DNA of 64,000 nucleotides, from NCBI GenBank assembly GCA_934047225.1, contig OW203992.1:6003501-6067500 (forward strand), given 5' to 3'. This DNA comes from Ypsolopha sequella. Its lineage: Eukaryota; Arthropoda; Insecta; Lepidoptera; Ypsolophidae. Positions 54,432-64,000 of this stretch are shown in pieces. A program made the translations under genes and the position numbers. The notes beneath the pieces were generated by a model. It searched no databases. It saw nothing but the letters and a program-made list of their open reading frames with translations, and was not told the DNA's origin. The first letter of the stretch is position 1. Every line of letters begins with the position of its first letter.

Positions 54432-55005
54432 TAGGGTTGCCAACTCTCCCGGTTTACCCGGAAGACTCTAGCTATTAAACCTCCCGAAATCACGGGTCGT
54501 TATAAACCTCCAGACTTTCTTAAATTATTGTAGTTTTTATCTGAATATTAAATTTCGATTAGACAATTCAAAATCCCTGTCCTAAATGAAAAAAACTCAG
54601 GCAATTTTATTTTGTGTTACATACTCGTATTCCTGTAAAAAAAAATACTTCTTGCAAACCTTGATACGCCTTCATGCATACATCATAGAATAAGAGGAAA
54701 ATGGTGACAGATTATATTTTTAGCCAAACCAGAATTGCGAATAGAACAAAATAATAGAGAATATTTTTGAGGTAAGTATTCGCTATTATAATTAATGCTT
54801 GAAAAACTGGTACCTCTGGAAAACATAACTCAAATTAAAAATATATATTTGTGATTTGAAATAAATTTTAACTCAACAAAACATACGAGTATATGAAAAA
54901 AATACATAAATAGATACTGTATATAAGTGGTTCGCCGAATCAACTGCTCAAATTTTATGTGATTTTTATCTCCCGGGTTTGCTTCGTCGACAGATGGCAA
55001 CCCTA
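54432..55005. mobile_element. Longer hAT-like element with TAGGGTTGCCA ends
   Basis: 574 bp, starting TAGGGTTGCCAACTCTCCCG and ending GATGGCAACCCTA. Flanking octamers ACTTTAGC and CTTAGAGC are only partly alike. No coding capacity. Confidence 0.65.
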
Positions 55006-55236
55006 CTTAGAGCCCCAAATGGCTTGTTACATACGTAACGAAGGTTTCGGGACGTGACCACGTAAGTCCGGAGAAATAGGCTGACTTTAGAAAATGCGTA
55101 GCGATTTGTACTTGTTCATTTCGTTACGCTTCATTTCTGTCAAAGTCAAGCGCCCATTGCGATCCAGTTTCGACTATAGGGGAGATGACAGGGTAAACAA
55201 AATATTATTCAATTTAATCCGTCATTTAAATTTTCA

Positions 55237-55430
55237 AAAAATATTGGACACATATTTTTTGTTTTGTCAATCAAACAAAAAATGACAGATATAAAGCGCG
55301 TCAAAGTTTGGGAGTGGGGGCTGGTGACGTCACGCCTAGGTAAAAAGTCACGCGGAACTTTAGCGGGCTATATCTTCATCATTTTTTGTTTAATTGACAA
55401 AAGAAAAAATAGGTGTCCAATATTTTCTGA
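55237..55430. mobile_element. Foldback MITE
   Basis: ATATTGGACACATATTTTTT and GTCAAT-AAACAAAAAATGA are complemented at 55375-55430, with a GC-richer loop. Confidence 0.6.
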
Positions 55431-55635
55431 TAATCTAACTGACTGACTAATTCGCATTTTTTATTCACCTATTGCCTATTGTAATGTAACAAAATAAAAC
55501 CAATAAATAATAAAATAATAGTAATTTTTGCTGCATACCGTTCAGTTATATAGAAATAAATAACGAATGGCTGAATTCTTGTACGCGTTATCAAAAAGGC
55601 GAAAAATTTTATTTTTCTCAGTTAGATATTCCAAT

Positions 55636-56110
55636 TTATTAATATTTATAACACTTTTTGCACATTTACACAAATAACTTAAACTCAAAAAAAAACAATT
55701 AAACATGGTGTACAAGGGCGGCACTTATTGCTAGTAGCAATATCTTCCAGGCAACTCTTGGTAGCTAACAGAAAGATGAACAAATTAACATGTGGAGGTG
55801 TAAATACTAATCAGAAAATAATAGGGAGATCAAGATTCAAATATAAACCTAAATATCTAAGACGTAAACTTACATATAAAAATACATGAACCTACTTAAA
55901 TAAATGAATAAATACCTATAAAATATACACATACATAATAATACATATAAATAATAAATAAACATACCTACAAAAATTATAATAATATTGGATATTTGAG
56001 TTCTAAGATGGGTACTCTGTTGAGAAAAATCGTTTCACTTTTATTTTAAAGTGATTGTATTTTTCAATGCCTGAAATGACACTGGTAAGCGATTCCAGCA
56101 CAGAATAAAC
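55636..56110 (-). pseudogene. LINE 3' end and UTR
   Basis: The complement gives the UTR stem TTGCCTGGAAGATATTGCTA with GCCGCCCTTGTACACCATG and, further up, a decayed ORF end near 56060-56110 (AGCGATTCCAGCACAGAATA region, resembling the RLWNSLP-type ending). Same UTR family as LINE-1. Confidence 0.55.
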
Positions 56111-56179
56111 TAATATTACTACATAACGAGTCTTTTTAAGCCATGCAACTTTCAAACTTGTGAAAACTTTGTGGTAAGG

Positions 56180-56925
56180 GTTTAAATTTTTGAAGGAATC
56201 CTAAAATGCAAATAAATAGGGTTCAAAAGCGAAAAGTTTCAAATTACATGCCAATTAGGTTCATCCCTCCGAAAATGTTTCAACAAAAGAAATGCCCCAA
56301 ATAATCCATTAAAGTTATGTCTTCCTCCAGAGACGTATTATTACTATTTTTGATAAATATCCAATTAGAACTTTGTCAAATTGCATGCAGATGCACAAAA
56401 TGTCTAGCACAGATGACCCCGGATACATTTTGATAAGCGTTTCGAAACTGTGGTGCACATTTGGCTTTGTGTGCCATATATGGTGGATAAATCATTTTTA
56501 TGTGTCGTCGCGTCGCGGAGCCAAACTGGGCATGTCTCTTTGATGTCGGATGTAATTGTGAGTAATTTCGTATAATTTAGACAACGTTATACTTACGTCC
56601 TAGTTTGTTGTAGTAATTATACACTATATATAATTTATTTTATTTGTCTTACTTTAATACCTATACATACAAAAAGCAATGTCTGTCTGCGTGTATGTTC
56701 GCTTATAACTAGAGAACCCACGGCTTTTGAAGCTATGTAAAACCACAGTATAACTTTTCTTATACTGTGATAATACTAAAACTTACTAAAACTAGAAATG
56801 GATGTTGTAACTTAAGAGCAGTTTTGGAGCCGGATTGTGAAAAACCTGCCTTTTTTCTAATTAATTAAAACTTAAATTCTAAATCCACTCAAAAGTTATT
56901 CAACAAAACCTTATTACCTATGTAT
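56180..56925. other. Intronic stretch without recognised gene
   Basis: Nothing recognised on either strand. Confidence 0.3.
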
Positions 56926-57245
56926 TCCATCCATCCATCAGCCTAGTTCGTCCACTGCTGGACATAAGCCTTTCCAGGACTTTGCCACTCCTGACGGCCA
57001 TCCTGGAAGAATTGCCCATACTCACACACGCTGACGCCGCTGCCCGTCACCAGTCTGTTCCATATAAGGCCCGGCTATTAGGGATGGATATACCATACCG
57101 CCATCCATCGGTCCCAGGCATGGTGGGCCTCCTGGTTTTTTGGCTGTGAGCTGTCCTCTTACTCTCCCCCGAATTACTTCGAGGTGGTCTCCAAGTAAGA
57201 TGGTGGTACCTCCACAGTCGAACCCGGCATCAGCTCTACCACCTG
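56926..57245 (+). repeat. Repeat G, longest copy
   Basis: Joins the parts seen separately at 50673-50942 and 50090-50262, showing they belong to one repeat. Class unknown. Confidence 0.72.
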
Positions 57246-57409
57246 TATTGTGTATACTGAATTCGAAAAGTTTCCATTGGTTTCCGTAAATTACATTTTT
57301 TTTTATTTCATAATAAAACCACTACAACCAAAACACTGACAACTTACGCCTGAAGCCTACCACCAGTTGGAAAAGATTATTATATCAAAGCGTACAGCTG
57401 GCCAAAGTA

Positions 57410-57570
57410 GAACAGAATAGAATAGAATAGAAAAAAACTTTATTGGTGTCACACAATTAAAATACAATATAAACCCAAAAGGCCTCCACTCAGCATGTGT
57501 CATGGCACTATTCTGTACCACGACGCTGGTCTTCCGTGGACACCTCGCAGGGTAACATGCAACATAAGTA
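57410..57570 (-). mobile_element. LINE-like 3' tail with (AGAAT)n
   Basis: AGAATAGAATAGAATAG followed by AAAAAAACTTTATTGGTGTC. In minus orientation this is a 3' UTR ending in short tandem units. Confidence 0.5.
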
Positions 57571-57669
57571 GCAACTAATATCTTAACCCGTAGAATTATT
57601 GAATTGAGATGACAATTGAATACAATAGACTCGCGGTACGATCCTATCTTATATAAGCAGACGTGTTAA

Positions 57670-58086
57670 GGCGCTCTTATCCCAGAAGAGTGACTCTCTG
57701 TCTTTTTCTTTACGTGTAAGGAGTAAAGAAAATAACCACACTTTTGTACTTTTTTGTTGTTTTTATCGGTTTTTAAATTGTTTAAAAATAAGGGATATGT
57801 TTATTAAAACCACTTACGTGGTCGACCCACAAAATTTAAAGAGCAATATTACCAGTTATGTTTCGTTAATAAAAGAGTGGAATTATGGCATGATTTGAAA
57901 GGTCTTATTACATGCTGTGTTCGTGAATTATTTCTATCGAGCAAAGTTTATCTGATCGTGTAACACATGTGTGGAAGACCTAGATAAAGGTTCGAACTAT
58001 ATTGCGTATTTTTTTTTTAGAAATTTTAGACGGTTGTTGAAAGTTCTATTTGACTTTGAAATTACTGATTTTGGGATAAGAGCGCC
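57670..58086. mobile_element. MITE with TTAA target duplication next to an exon
   Basis: TTAA at 57666-57669 and 58087-58090. Ends GGCGCTCTTATCCCA and exact complement. TTAA duplication is the piggyBac signature. It ends 53 bp from the exon at 58139. Confidence 0.82.
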
Positions 58087-58138
58087 TTAATTACAAAAAT
58101 CTGAATATACATCTATTGCACATGTTTGACTCACTCAC

Positions 58139-58242
58139 CATCGAAGCAGGCATACTTGATGTAGACCACTCCAGGCATCCAGCTGACGGATGGAGGGAAG
58201 TCTTCAGCCAGGATGAAGGAGCAGTGGTTCACGCCCGTACAG
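58139..58242 (-). CDS. SUEL/rhamnose-lectin-like C-terminal exon of the same gene (partial gene, 5' part outside window)
   Basis: A 104-bp minus-strand exon: acceptor TTGCAG before 58242, donor GTGAGT at 58138-58133. The open frame reads CTGVNHCSFILAEDF, then VVYIKYACFD. The spacing of a Cys-x4-Cys start, a glycine near VVYIKY and a final Y-x-C matches the end of the SUEL (galactose/rhamnose-binding lectin) domain. The exon ends one base into a codon that the CUB exon at 11300-11482 completes exactly, so the downstream intron is about 46.7 kb. The exon begins mid-codon, so at least one more upstream exon lies beyond this point; none was recognised between here and base 64000. The splice pairing is firm by phase, the lectin name less so. 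Confidence 0.78.
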
Positions 58243-58338
58243 CTGCAACAATCACGTCAATTCCATTGTCAGTTCCATAGTACTACAATAAGTGGCCTTA
58301 TCAAATCTAAAATGTTGAAATGATGTTTATAATGTCAG

Positions 58339-58466
58339 TTACCACGCAGGTGAAACTTGGCACATGAGGTACTTCTAGCACTATGAAATTTGGAACGAAG
58401 GGTTACCACGCAGGTGAAACGTGGCACATGAGGTACTTCTAGCACTATGAAATTTGGAACGAAGGG
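58339..58466 (+). repeat. 64-bp tandem duplication
   Basis: Two adjacent units starting TTACCACGCAGGTGAAAC and ending GGAACGAAGGG, with one difference (CTTGG against CGTGG). Confidence 0.92.
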
Positions 58467-58559
58467 ACTGCTTTATATGTTTTTTTTTTTAAATAGGTAA
58501 CGCCATGTTGCGCCTGCGCGGTGGCTGTCACTTTTACGCACTTCAGTATCGCATTCGAG

Positions 58560-58975
58560 AAATACGGTAATTCGCTTAGATTAAATTATGTTAAGGTGTG
58601 TTAATTAGAAAACCATTTATTTTAGAATTTGTGGTCTAAAAAACCTCATGGTGTCGAATATTTATACGAAAAAGCTGCTACTTCCATTTGCCATCGCGTG
58701 ACGTCACTTGAGAAATGGTTATTTGGAAATGTGTCCTTTGCTATAAACATAAATTTATAATAATTTGCTTCAGATTGATAGATGGATGGCAGATGAGTAT
58801 ACAGACAGAGACAGATCACTTTTTTTTAAAGCAATCACACATCACAATCAGTATAATATCTAAAATTCTCAAGTGACGTCATATCGGACAATTCTTTAAA
58901 AAATCATAAAAAGTAATGGTTTATTTATATACCAAAATAATTAAAACTATGTCCTAAAACGGCGCATAGAAAGAA
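58560..58975 (+). repeat. Repeat C, uninterrupted copy
   Basis: Collinear with 41893-42106 plus 43745-43845. Internally, GTGACGTCACTTGAGAA at 58699 faces its partial complement TTCTCAAGTGACGTC at about 58866. Confidence 0.7.
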
Positions 58976-59030
58976 AAATAAAGAAAGAAAATATTTATTT
59001 CAGACCGAAATCCATATCTTAGTTAGTAAC

Positions 59031-59202
59031 AATAAAGCCAATTCTGAAGGCTTTAATTTTATTTTTAGTGCTGTCAAAACTTAAAAGTTTCCAAAGAAAT
59101 TTAGCTTCTAATCCTTACTCTTAAGGACTATTTTGTATCCAAGAAAATTTTGTTTTGACACCACTAAAACTAAAATTAAAACCTTCAGAATCGGCTATAT
59201 TA
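59031..59202. mobile_element. Second copy of the hairpin MITE at 1870-2032
   Basis: The same GCCAATTCTGAAGGCTTTAA-type left end, GTGCTGTCAAAAC tract, TTTAGCTTCT interior and complementary right end. Diverged by scattered substitutions. Confidence 0.68.
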
Positions 59203-59249
59203 TATGCTTAAAAACTATGTTAGTATCTTAATGTATACACAAAAACAGA

Positions 59250-59670
59250 ACACAGGAAAGGTAGCAGAAATCGCTGTTGCAGACATCACACAATTAAATT
59301 GAGTGATGCCTACAACAACATCCTCCTAGTGAAGCACTGTGACTCCACGTGAACCCTGTTCCGGAATCCCGGAACGGGACTGTCCCAACGATCAACAATG
59401 CCCTCCAAGATGCTGTTGGAGCCCGCGACTCATACATAAGGGAAGCAACACGTTTTCGGACTATTGCTGTGAAGCTATCAGTCTGTGCCTCCGCGAACAT
59501 TCCCGATGCGCTGCAGTATCGTGGCAGCCCCAACAGCACCCTGAACGCATTGTTGTATTGGACGCGGAGGGTACTGAATGATTTCTACGTATATCTGGTC
59601 CACAGACTGCACGTGTACATGGACTGGCAGTACGCCTTAAATAGGGTAATTTTAACTTTATCAGTACAGC
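59250..59670 (+). pseudogene. Unidentified coding remnant with frame changes
   Basis: The plus frame 59349-59678 encodes VPTINNALQDAVGARDSYIR, then IAVKLSV, NALLYWTRRVLNDFYVYL and VYMDWQYALNR, with balanced codon use unlike the AT-rich surroundings. Upstream, DAYNNILLVKHCDST reads in another frame and VAEIAVADITQLN in a third, so at least two shifts separate them. I do not recognise the family. It could be a decayed host retrocopy or an unfamiliar element. AGG-GTAATT at 59644 resembles a donor. Confidence 0.45.
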
Positions 59671-60194
59671 GTGCATAGAGAAAAAAGAAAAACTTTTTGA
59701 AATTAAGCTAGGGGAATTGGGCTTAGCCTCAGAACATTATTAAACATCAATAGCTGCAGCCAGCTATCATAAAAACTATCATTATTAGAATGTATTGAAG
59801 CAATACGCGGTGGGGCGCTTTTGTGCCGCGGTCGGTAAAAGGTAGTTAGTTAGCCATAAAAAGTTCAAGCAGGTATCGAATTAGATAAGACTCGGTAAAA
59901 TTGTAGAGATTTTGAAATCGACTTTATGACCAAATGTTACTGTTAGGTCAACCCTAATATCACCAGTCTGCGTCCAAGGCAATTAATCTATACACTATTT
60001 CTGCGTCTCTAAAACAACAAAACGTTACAGAAATAATAGGGTCCCGTTTGGGACCCTTCGGGTACGGAACCCTAAAAGCGGTGTAGCAATAAAGCGCCTG
60101 TCTCTGCGTAACCACTGTTGAAAGTCCAAGAAGACTAACGCTCAAATTTTCAGCGAGCGCCTTATGAATGTTGTATTTCGCTATATACTGTAAG

Positions 60195-60898
60195 CAAGCA
60201 GTTCCGTCTTTTCATAAGGGCCCGGTGGGCACGAGACCAGGGCCCCCGGTTTGACGGGGCCTCAGAATGCCAACATTTTTAGATGATGATTTCTCTACAA
60301 GGTTAAATTAAATTAGTTGGCGAAATTTGAAACATATATTATATAGAACATGTCCATATGAACAACTTTTTCTACTAGGATTTTGCAAAATTCTTAAAAT
60401 TTGTTTTCATTTTTCCATACTGGACCAGTCAGCTGATCGGGGCAATTTGTATGGGAGGAAGTGAAAAAAAGTTACGAATTTCGCTTAGCTCCCATACAAA
60501 CAGTTGTTCATATAGACTAGTACTACCTATGTTTTGAGTTTCGCCAACTAATATTATTTAACCTTATATATTTACACCACATAAGGCAGATATAAACACA
60601 GAACATTTAAAAATGTTCTGAGGATATAAACAATATGCACAAATACATAGAAATAAAACAGCCACGTCCATTTTACATTTTCGTTCGAACGATTTTGCAA
60701 CAATTTGTCTTTCTTTATATTTGCACAATTTAAGTTCATATTATTTACAGTTCCATCAATATTTCATATTTCCCCATAGTTTAGCTTATATTTTCATTAA
60801 ATAAAACCAACAAAAACACACTACACTGATGTTTTCATCAAAAGGGCCCCTCAAACTCAATGTGCCCCAGGGCCCCTGCATGGTCTAAGCCGGCTCTG
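60195..60898. mobile_element. hAT-like element with 8-bp duplication ACTGTAAG
   Basis: Exact duplication ACTGTAAG at 60187-60194 and 60899-60906. The right end is CAGAGCCGG on the minus strand, typical of hAT ends; the left end is diverged. GGGCCC-rich subterminal parts on both sides. A nested foldback (60299-60568, AGTTGGCGAAA and complement) lies inside. Confidence 0.78.
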
Positions 60899-60943
60899 AC
60901 TGTAAGTTATACGAACAATCTTCCAAATACGTACATATGTATA

Positions 60944-61385
60944 TGCTTCTAGTTTAAGTTTTTTTAAATGATTAAAACTAGATAAAACACATTGAAATAA
61001 ATATTCAGTGAGATATATTTCGGGTCATTCGGGCCCGGCATCAAAAGTAAAAAAAAAAGTCTGCATCGATGCGGTGGGATGGCGCAATGTGACTCATTTA
61101 CACTCTTTTTAACATCTTGTATATAGTTTATCTATTTTATTTTATTTAAAACACTTTTTGCACATTTACAGAAATAACTTAAAAGACAAAAGAAACAATT
61201 AAACATGATGTACATACAATAAATAAATAGGTTAAATGTAAATAGTTTTTATTCTTTTACCTCTTTTATATTTTCCTTTTTACTTCATTGTGACTGATGC
61301 CGGGCCCGAATAGCCCGAAATTAAAAAAAAATAAAATTAAAATTTTATTTAAATGTGTTTTATCTAGTTTAAGTTTTGCAATTCG
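60944..61385. mobile_element. Foldback with TTCGGGCCCGGCATCA arms
   Basis: GTCATTCGGGCCCGGCATCA at 61026 and TGATGCCGGGCCCGAATAGC at 61292, continuing outwards to ATAAAACACATT/AATGTGTTTTAT. The loop holds a minus-strand LINE UTR scrap at 61147-61215. Confidence 0.65.
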
Positions 61386-61553
61386 TCCAATACTCACAGT
61401 ACCAAAGAACATGGGAAGTACAAATATACACCTTCTATACACATTTAACTAGAAGCATAGATAAATAATAATTATCTATGCTAGAAGGGATGTTCAATTG
61501 TTCACGTATTGCTGACTTTTTTTTGACGAAAAACCCTTAAATCGGGTACGACT

Positions 61554-61796
61554 AGGGTTGCCGGATGATCGGAATTCGTCGGTAATGTCCCGACATTTCA
61601 TATGATGTCCAGAGTCCCGACAAAAAACAAATAATAACGGTCGGCGGGCGAAAAAGTATTTTGTTGTAATTACTTTAATTTTAATGATAAGAAATAATTT
61701 TTTGATTCGTAATATTTATTTGTCCCGACCATAATCCCAAAATCCTGACTTTTTGAAATTTTGCCCCGATATTCTGGTTTTCCCAGCTGGCAACCA
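61554..61796. mobile_element. Second copy of hAT MITE at 29942-30205
   Basis: Same TAGGGTTGCC left end and CCCGACATTTCATATGATG interior. The right end is eroded after GGCAACCACA, and no duplication remains. Confidence 0.78.
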
Positions 61797-61989
61797 CACA
61801 CTTCACACACAGTTTTGTGAGTAGTTGTATATCTAATAATTATAAAAAGAGCATCACTGTGCCGCTAAGACATCACATAAAAAGTGACCAACATAAACAA
61901 ACACTAAAGAAAACGCTTCTAAAAACAAACTCATTTACGACATTCGTTTAGCATAAATTCAACACACTCCCACATGCTTTTAACTTTAA

Positions 61990-62140
61990 AAAGCGCATAT
62001 AATTATGCGCACGCGCGGGTCGTCGACCGGAACCAGCTATTAACAAACATGGCGCCGCTTCCGGTCCGTCACGTGACGTCACGTCGCGGTGGCAGGTGGA
62101 TGAGAAATGGGGAACTGGGTCTCTGACAGACATAAAGGGT
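61990..62140. other. CpG-rich patch
   Basis: Contains CACGCGCGGGTCGTCGACCG and CACGTGACGTCACGTCGCGG. It stands out from AT-rich DNA. It could be an upstream regulatory region of the minus-strand gene or a MITE; no TIR found. Confidence 0.35.
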
Positions 62141-62504
62141 GTCGATGATTATGTGTACGCCACTCCACCCAAAAAGTTTTTAGGGTTCCACACCACATTT
62201 TGGAAAAACGGAACCCTTATAGAATCACTTTGTTATCTGTCTGTCTATCCGTCCGTGTGTTAAGGCCTTTTTACTCAGACATTAATATCAATTATAATAA
62301 AGCAAGGTAGAATATAAAATTAATATTATGTTTAGCTAGCCTCATACTTTTGCGAAAAATTCTAGTTTGCAGTTTATTGGCAATAATAATAAACAGCCTT
62401 TCAAAGTGTACATTCATTCATTCTCCTAAGACAGGTATATTATTTACTTAAAAGGAGACTCCAACAACTTGTAAAAACATTTATGTATAAGTTACAGTAA
62501 TAAA

Positions 62505-62899
62505 TTATTTTTCAATGCAAGTGCTCGTAAAGGCCCACTTTTTATGCATCAAAACCGAACAGAAAGTCGATTATTTTGCCCTAGGGCTTTAATATTGTTT
62601 TTTTTTATTTATTCACAATGGTTGGCTAACCTGCAGCCTTTCCTATGAACCATAAATGTTATACTTTTTTTTCCACTGTTTAACGGCTCTGGATACAGTC
62701 CGTTTGAGCCAATTATAATTTAAAGTTCACAAAATTATATTTTTTTTATTTCCTCACACTATGCATTGAAAAACGTAGTATGATACACGGGCGTAAAAGC
62801 AATAAATTACTCGGTTACGTTTAAAACACTCGCTACGCTCGTGTTTTAAATCGTCCTCGTAATTTATTCCTTCTCGCCCTAGTAGCATAAACTACTATT
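62505..62899 (+). repeat. Dispersed repeat B, fourth copy
   Basis: Collinear with 4851-5267, including the terminal AAAACACTCGCTACGCTCG palindrome. Confidence 0.8.
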
Positions 62900-63259
62900 G
62901 TATTTTTTTTGTATTTGTATGTATTGAAACTATAATAAACATTACAATAAACATTCAATAGATCCAAATCACTGACAGATCATCAAAACCTATAGGGTTC
63001 ATCCTGGTGACCTACAAACCGGTAGGTAACTTTGAAATTTGACCCGAAGGCAGGTCTTCTAGCACAACTGAAGCAATAAATACAAAAATCATAAATTTCC
63101 AAATCTATGTGGAATAATCTTAACCAACTTAATTTTGTAGTTTCTTTTATACATAAGTTTGTAATTTTTGTAAAAAAAATTAAAGTCTACTAACGTATTT
63201 GTTGAATAGTACGGAACCCCTTAGAGCGTGAGTCCTACTTGCACTTGACTGTTTTTTTT

Positions 63260-64000
63260 TTTCTAGTTGGTAAGGGCTTATCGATGTACGCTAGCGTGGC
63301 ATTAATTGTGGACACTTTAAACAAATTTAATAATAATAATACATTTTGCTACATATTCATAAATTTAATGCTTTTTGCATTCATTAATGTTTTTTTTTCC
63401 TGTAAATTGTCTATATTTTGTATTTTAATCAATGTGTAACATAATTTAGTTCTTACTGTTATTTGTAACACAGCTCCATTAAAAAAAAAGAAAAATTGCA
63501 AATATAATATGCTTTAATTTTACACATTTCAGTACCAATTTTTGTCATTTGTTGGAAATCCTTAATTTCGAGCACCTATATTTAGAGCACTGCTTCCATG
63601 GAGTGCACATAAGGCACCTGAGATCCTCTGCCACGATCAACACCAAAAAACGCAAATCTTGAAATTGTTTGAAGTTAGTTAATTTATGAAGAAAACCAAT
63701 TATATTTTAAAGAATTGAAATAATATCACATTTCCAAAAAAGTAAACAGCATAATCTAGGTAGTATAAGAATAAAAACCAGAATGCCTTCGAAAATACGC
63801 ATTTTAAGGTAAAATTTGCAATAAATCGGAATTGTACACTAAACCAGGAATTTCATGCTCCAATATTCTAGAGTATAAAAGAGGTATATCTTTGATTCTA
63901 GGACAGAAGAAAAGTACAAATGATTTCAGTTGCATCAGATCATAGACTTAGTCTATGATCAGATTCATCAGAGATATTATTAAAACTATTACGAGTCATT
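63260..64000. other. Window end without recognised gene
   Basis: AT-rich sequence; a small palindrome ATCATAGACTTAGTCTATGAT is at 63938-63958. No exon with domain signal seen. Confidence 0.35.

Larger units (their letters stand above)
11483..58138 (-). other. 46.7-kb phase-1 intron filled with mobile elements
   Basis: The donor at 58138 and the acceptor at 11483 are both canonical on the minus strand, and the codon split across them is restored in frame. The interval holds nearly all the transposable elements listed here, in both orientations, including an intact hAT and a complete BEL/Pao element. No other host exon with convincing splice sites and a conserved domain was found inside it. 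A missed small exon remains possible. Confidence 0.7.

Overview
This is an AT-rich eukaryotic nuclear window, most probably from a moth or butterfly. It carries spliced minus-strand exons with GT-AG introns, BEL/Pao and CR1/Jockey-like retrotransposons, an intact hAT transposon, and short Helitron-like elements whose 3' ends (a GC hairpin followed by CTAG or CTAA) resemble repeats I know from lepidopteran genomes. There are no bacterial operons, no CRISPR array and no rRNA. Assignment to order is from memory of repeat types, not from a database search.

The only host gene I can support is on the minus strand. Five exons (58139-58242, 11300-11482, 7521-7715, 6881-7057, 5949-6049) join in one frame, every intron being phase 1. 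They encode the end of a SUEL/rhamnose-lectin-like module, one complete CUB domain, one complete sushi/CCP domain and a C-terminal hydrophobic segment followed directly by a stop. The gene continues upstream beyond the right edge. The intron between the first two exons seen is about 46.7 kb, and nearly every recognisable mobile element in the window lies inside it.

Layout. 0-5.9 kb is downstream of the gene and holds a dead mariner-like element, several MITEs and hairpins, and a (TATAG)n array. 5.9-11.5 kb holds the last four exons with short introns, repeats and Helitron-like pieces. 11.5-16.9 kb holds foldback elements and LINE scraps. 16.9-28.1 kb is one old LINE copy cut into five collinear pieces by successive insertions: a foldback element, a TIR element containing an LTR-like block and a second LINE, a LINE tail with a hairpin, and a complete BEL/Pao retrotransposon with identical 465-bp LTRs and a 5-bp target duplication. 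28-36.6 kb holds MITEs and a 1.8-kb foldback. 36.7-39.5 kb is an apparently intact hAT transposon inserted in an older MITE. 40-58 kb holds Helitrons, MITEs, a 132-bp tandem array and a 1.5-kb element whose ends carry repeated ACCGGTAAA motifs. 58.1 kb is the upstream exon. 58.3-64 kb holds further MITEs, a tandem duplication and an unidentified coding remnant.

No multi-gene defence or metabolic system is visible. What is notable is the receptor-like gene with its element-filled intron, the datable nesting order, and several non-autonomous families with unusual ends.
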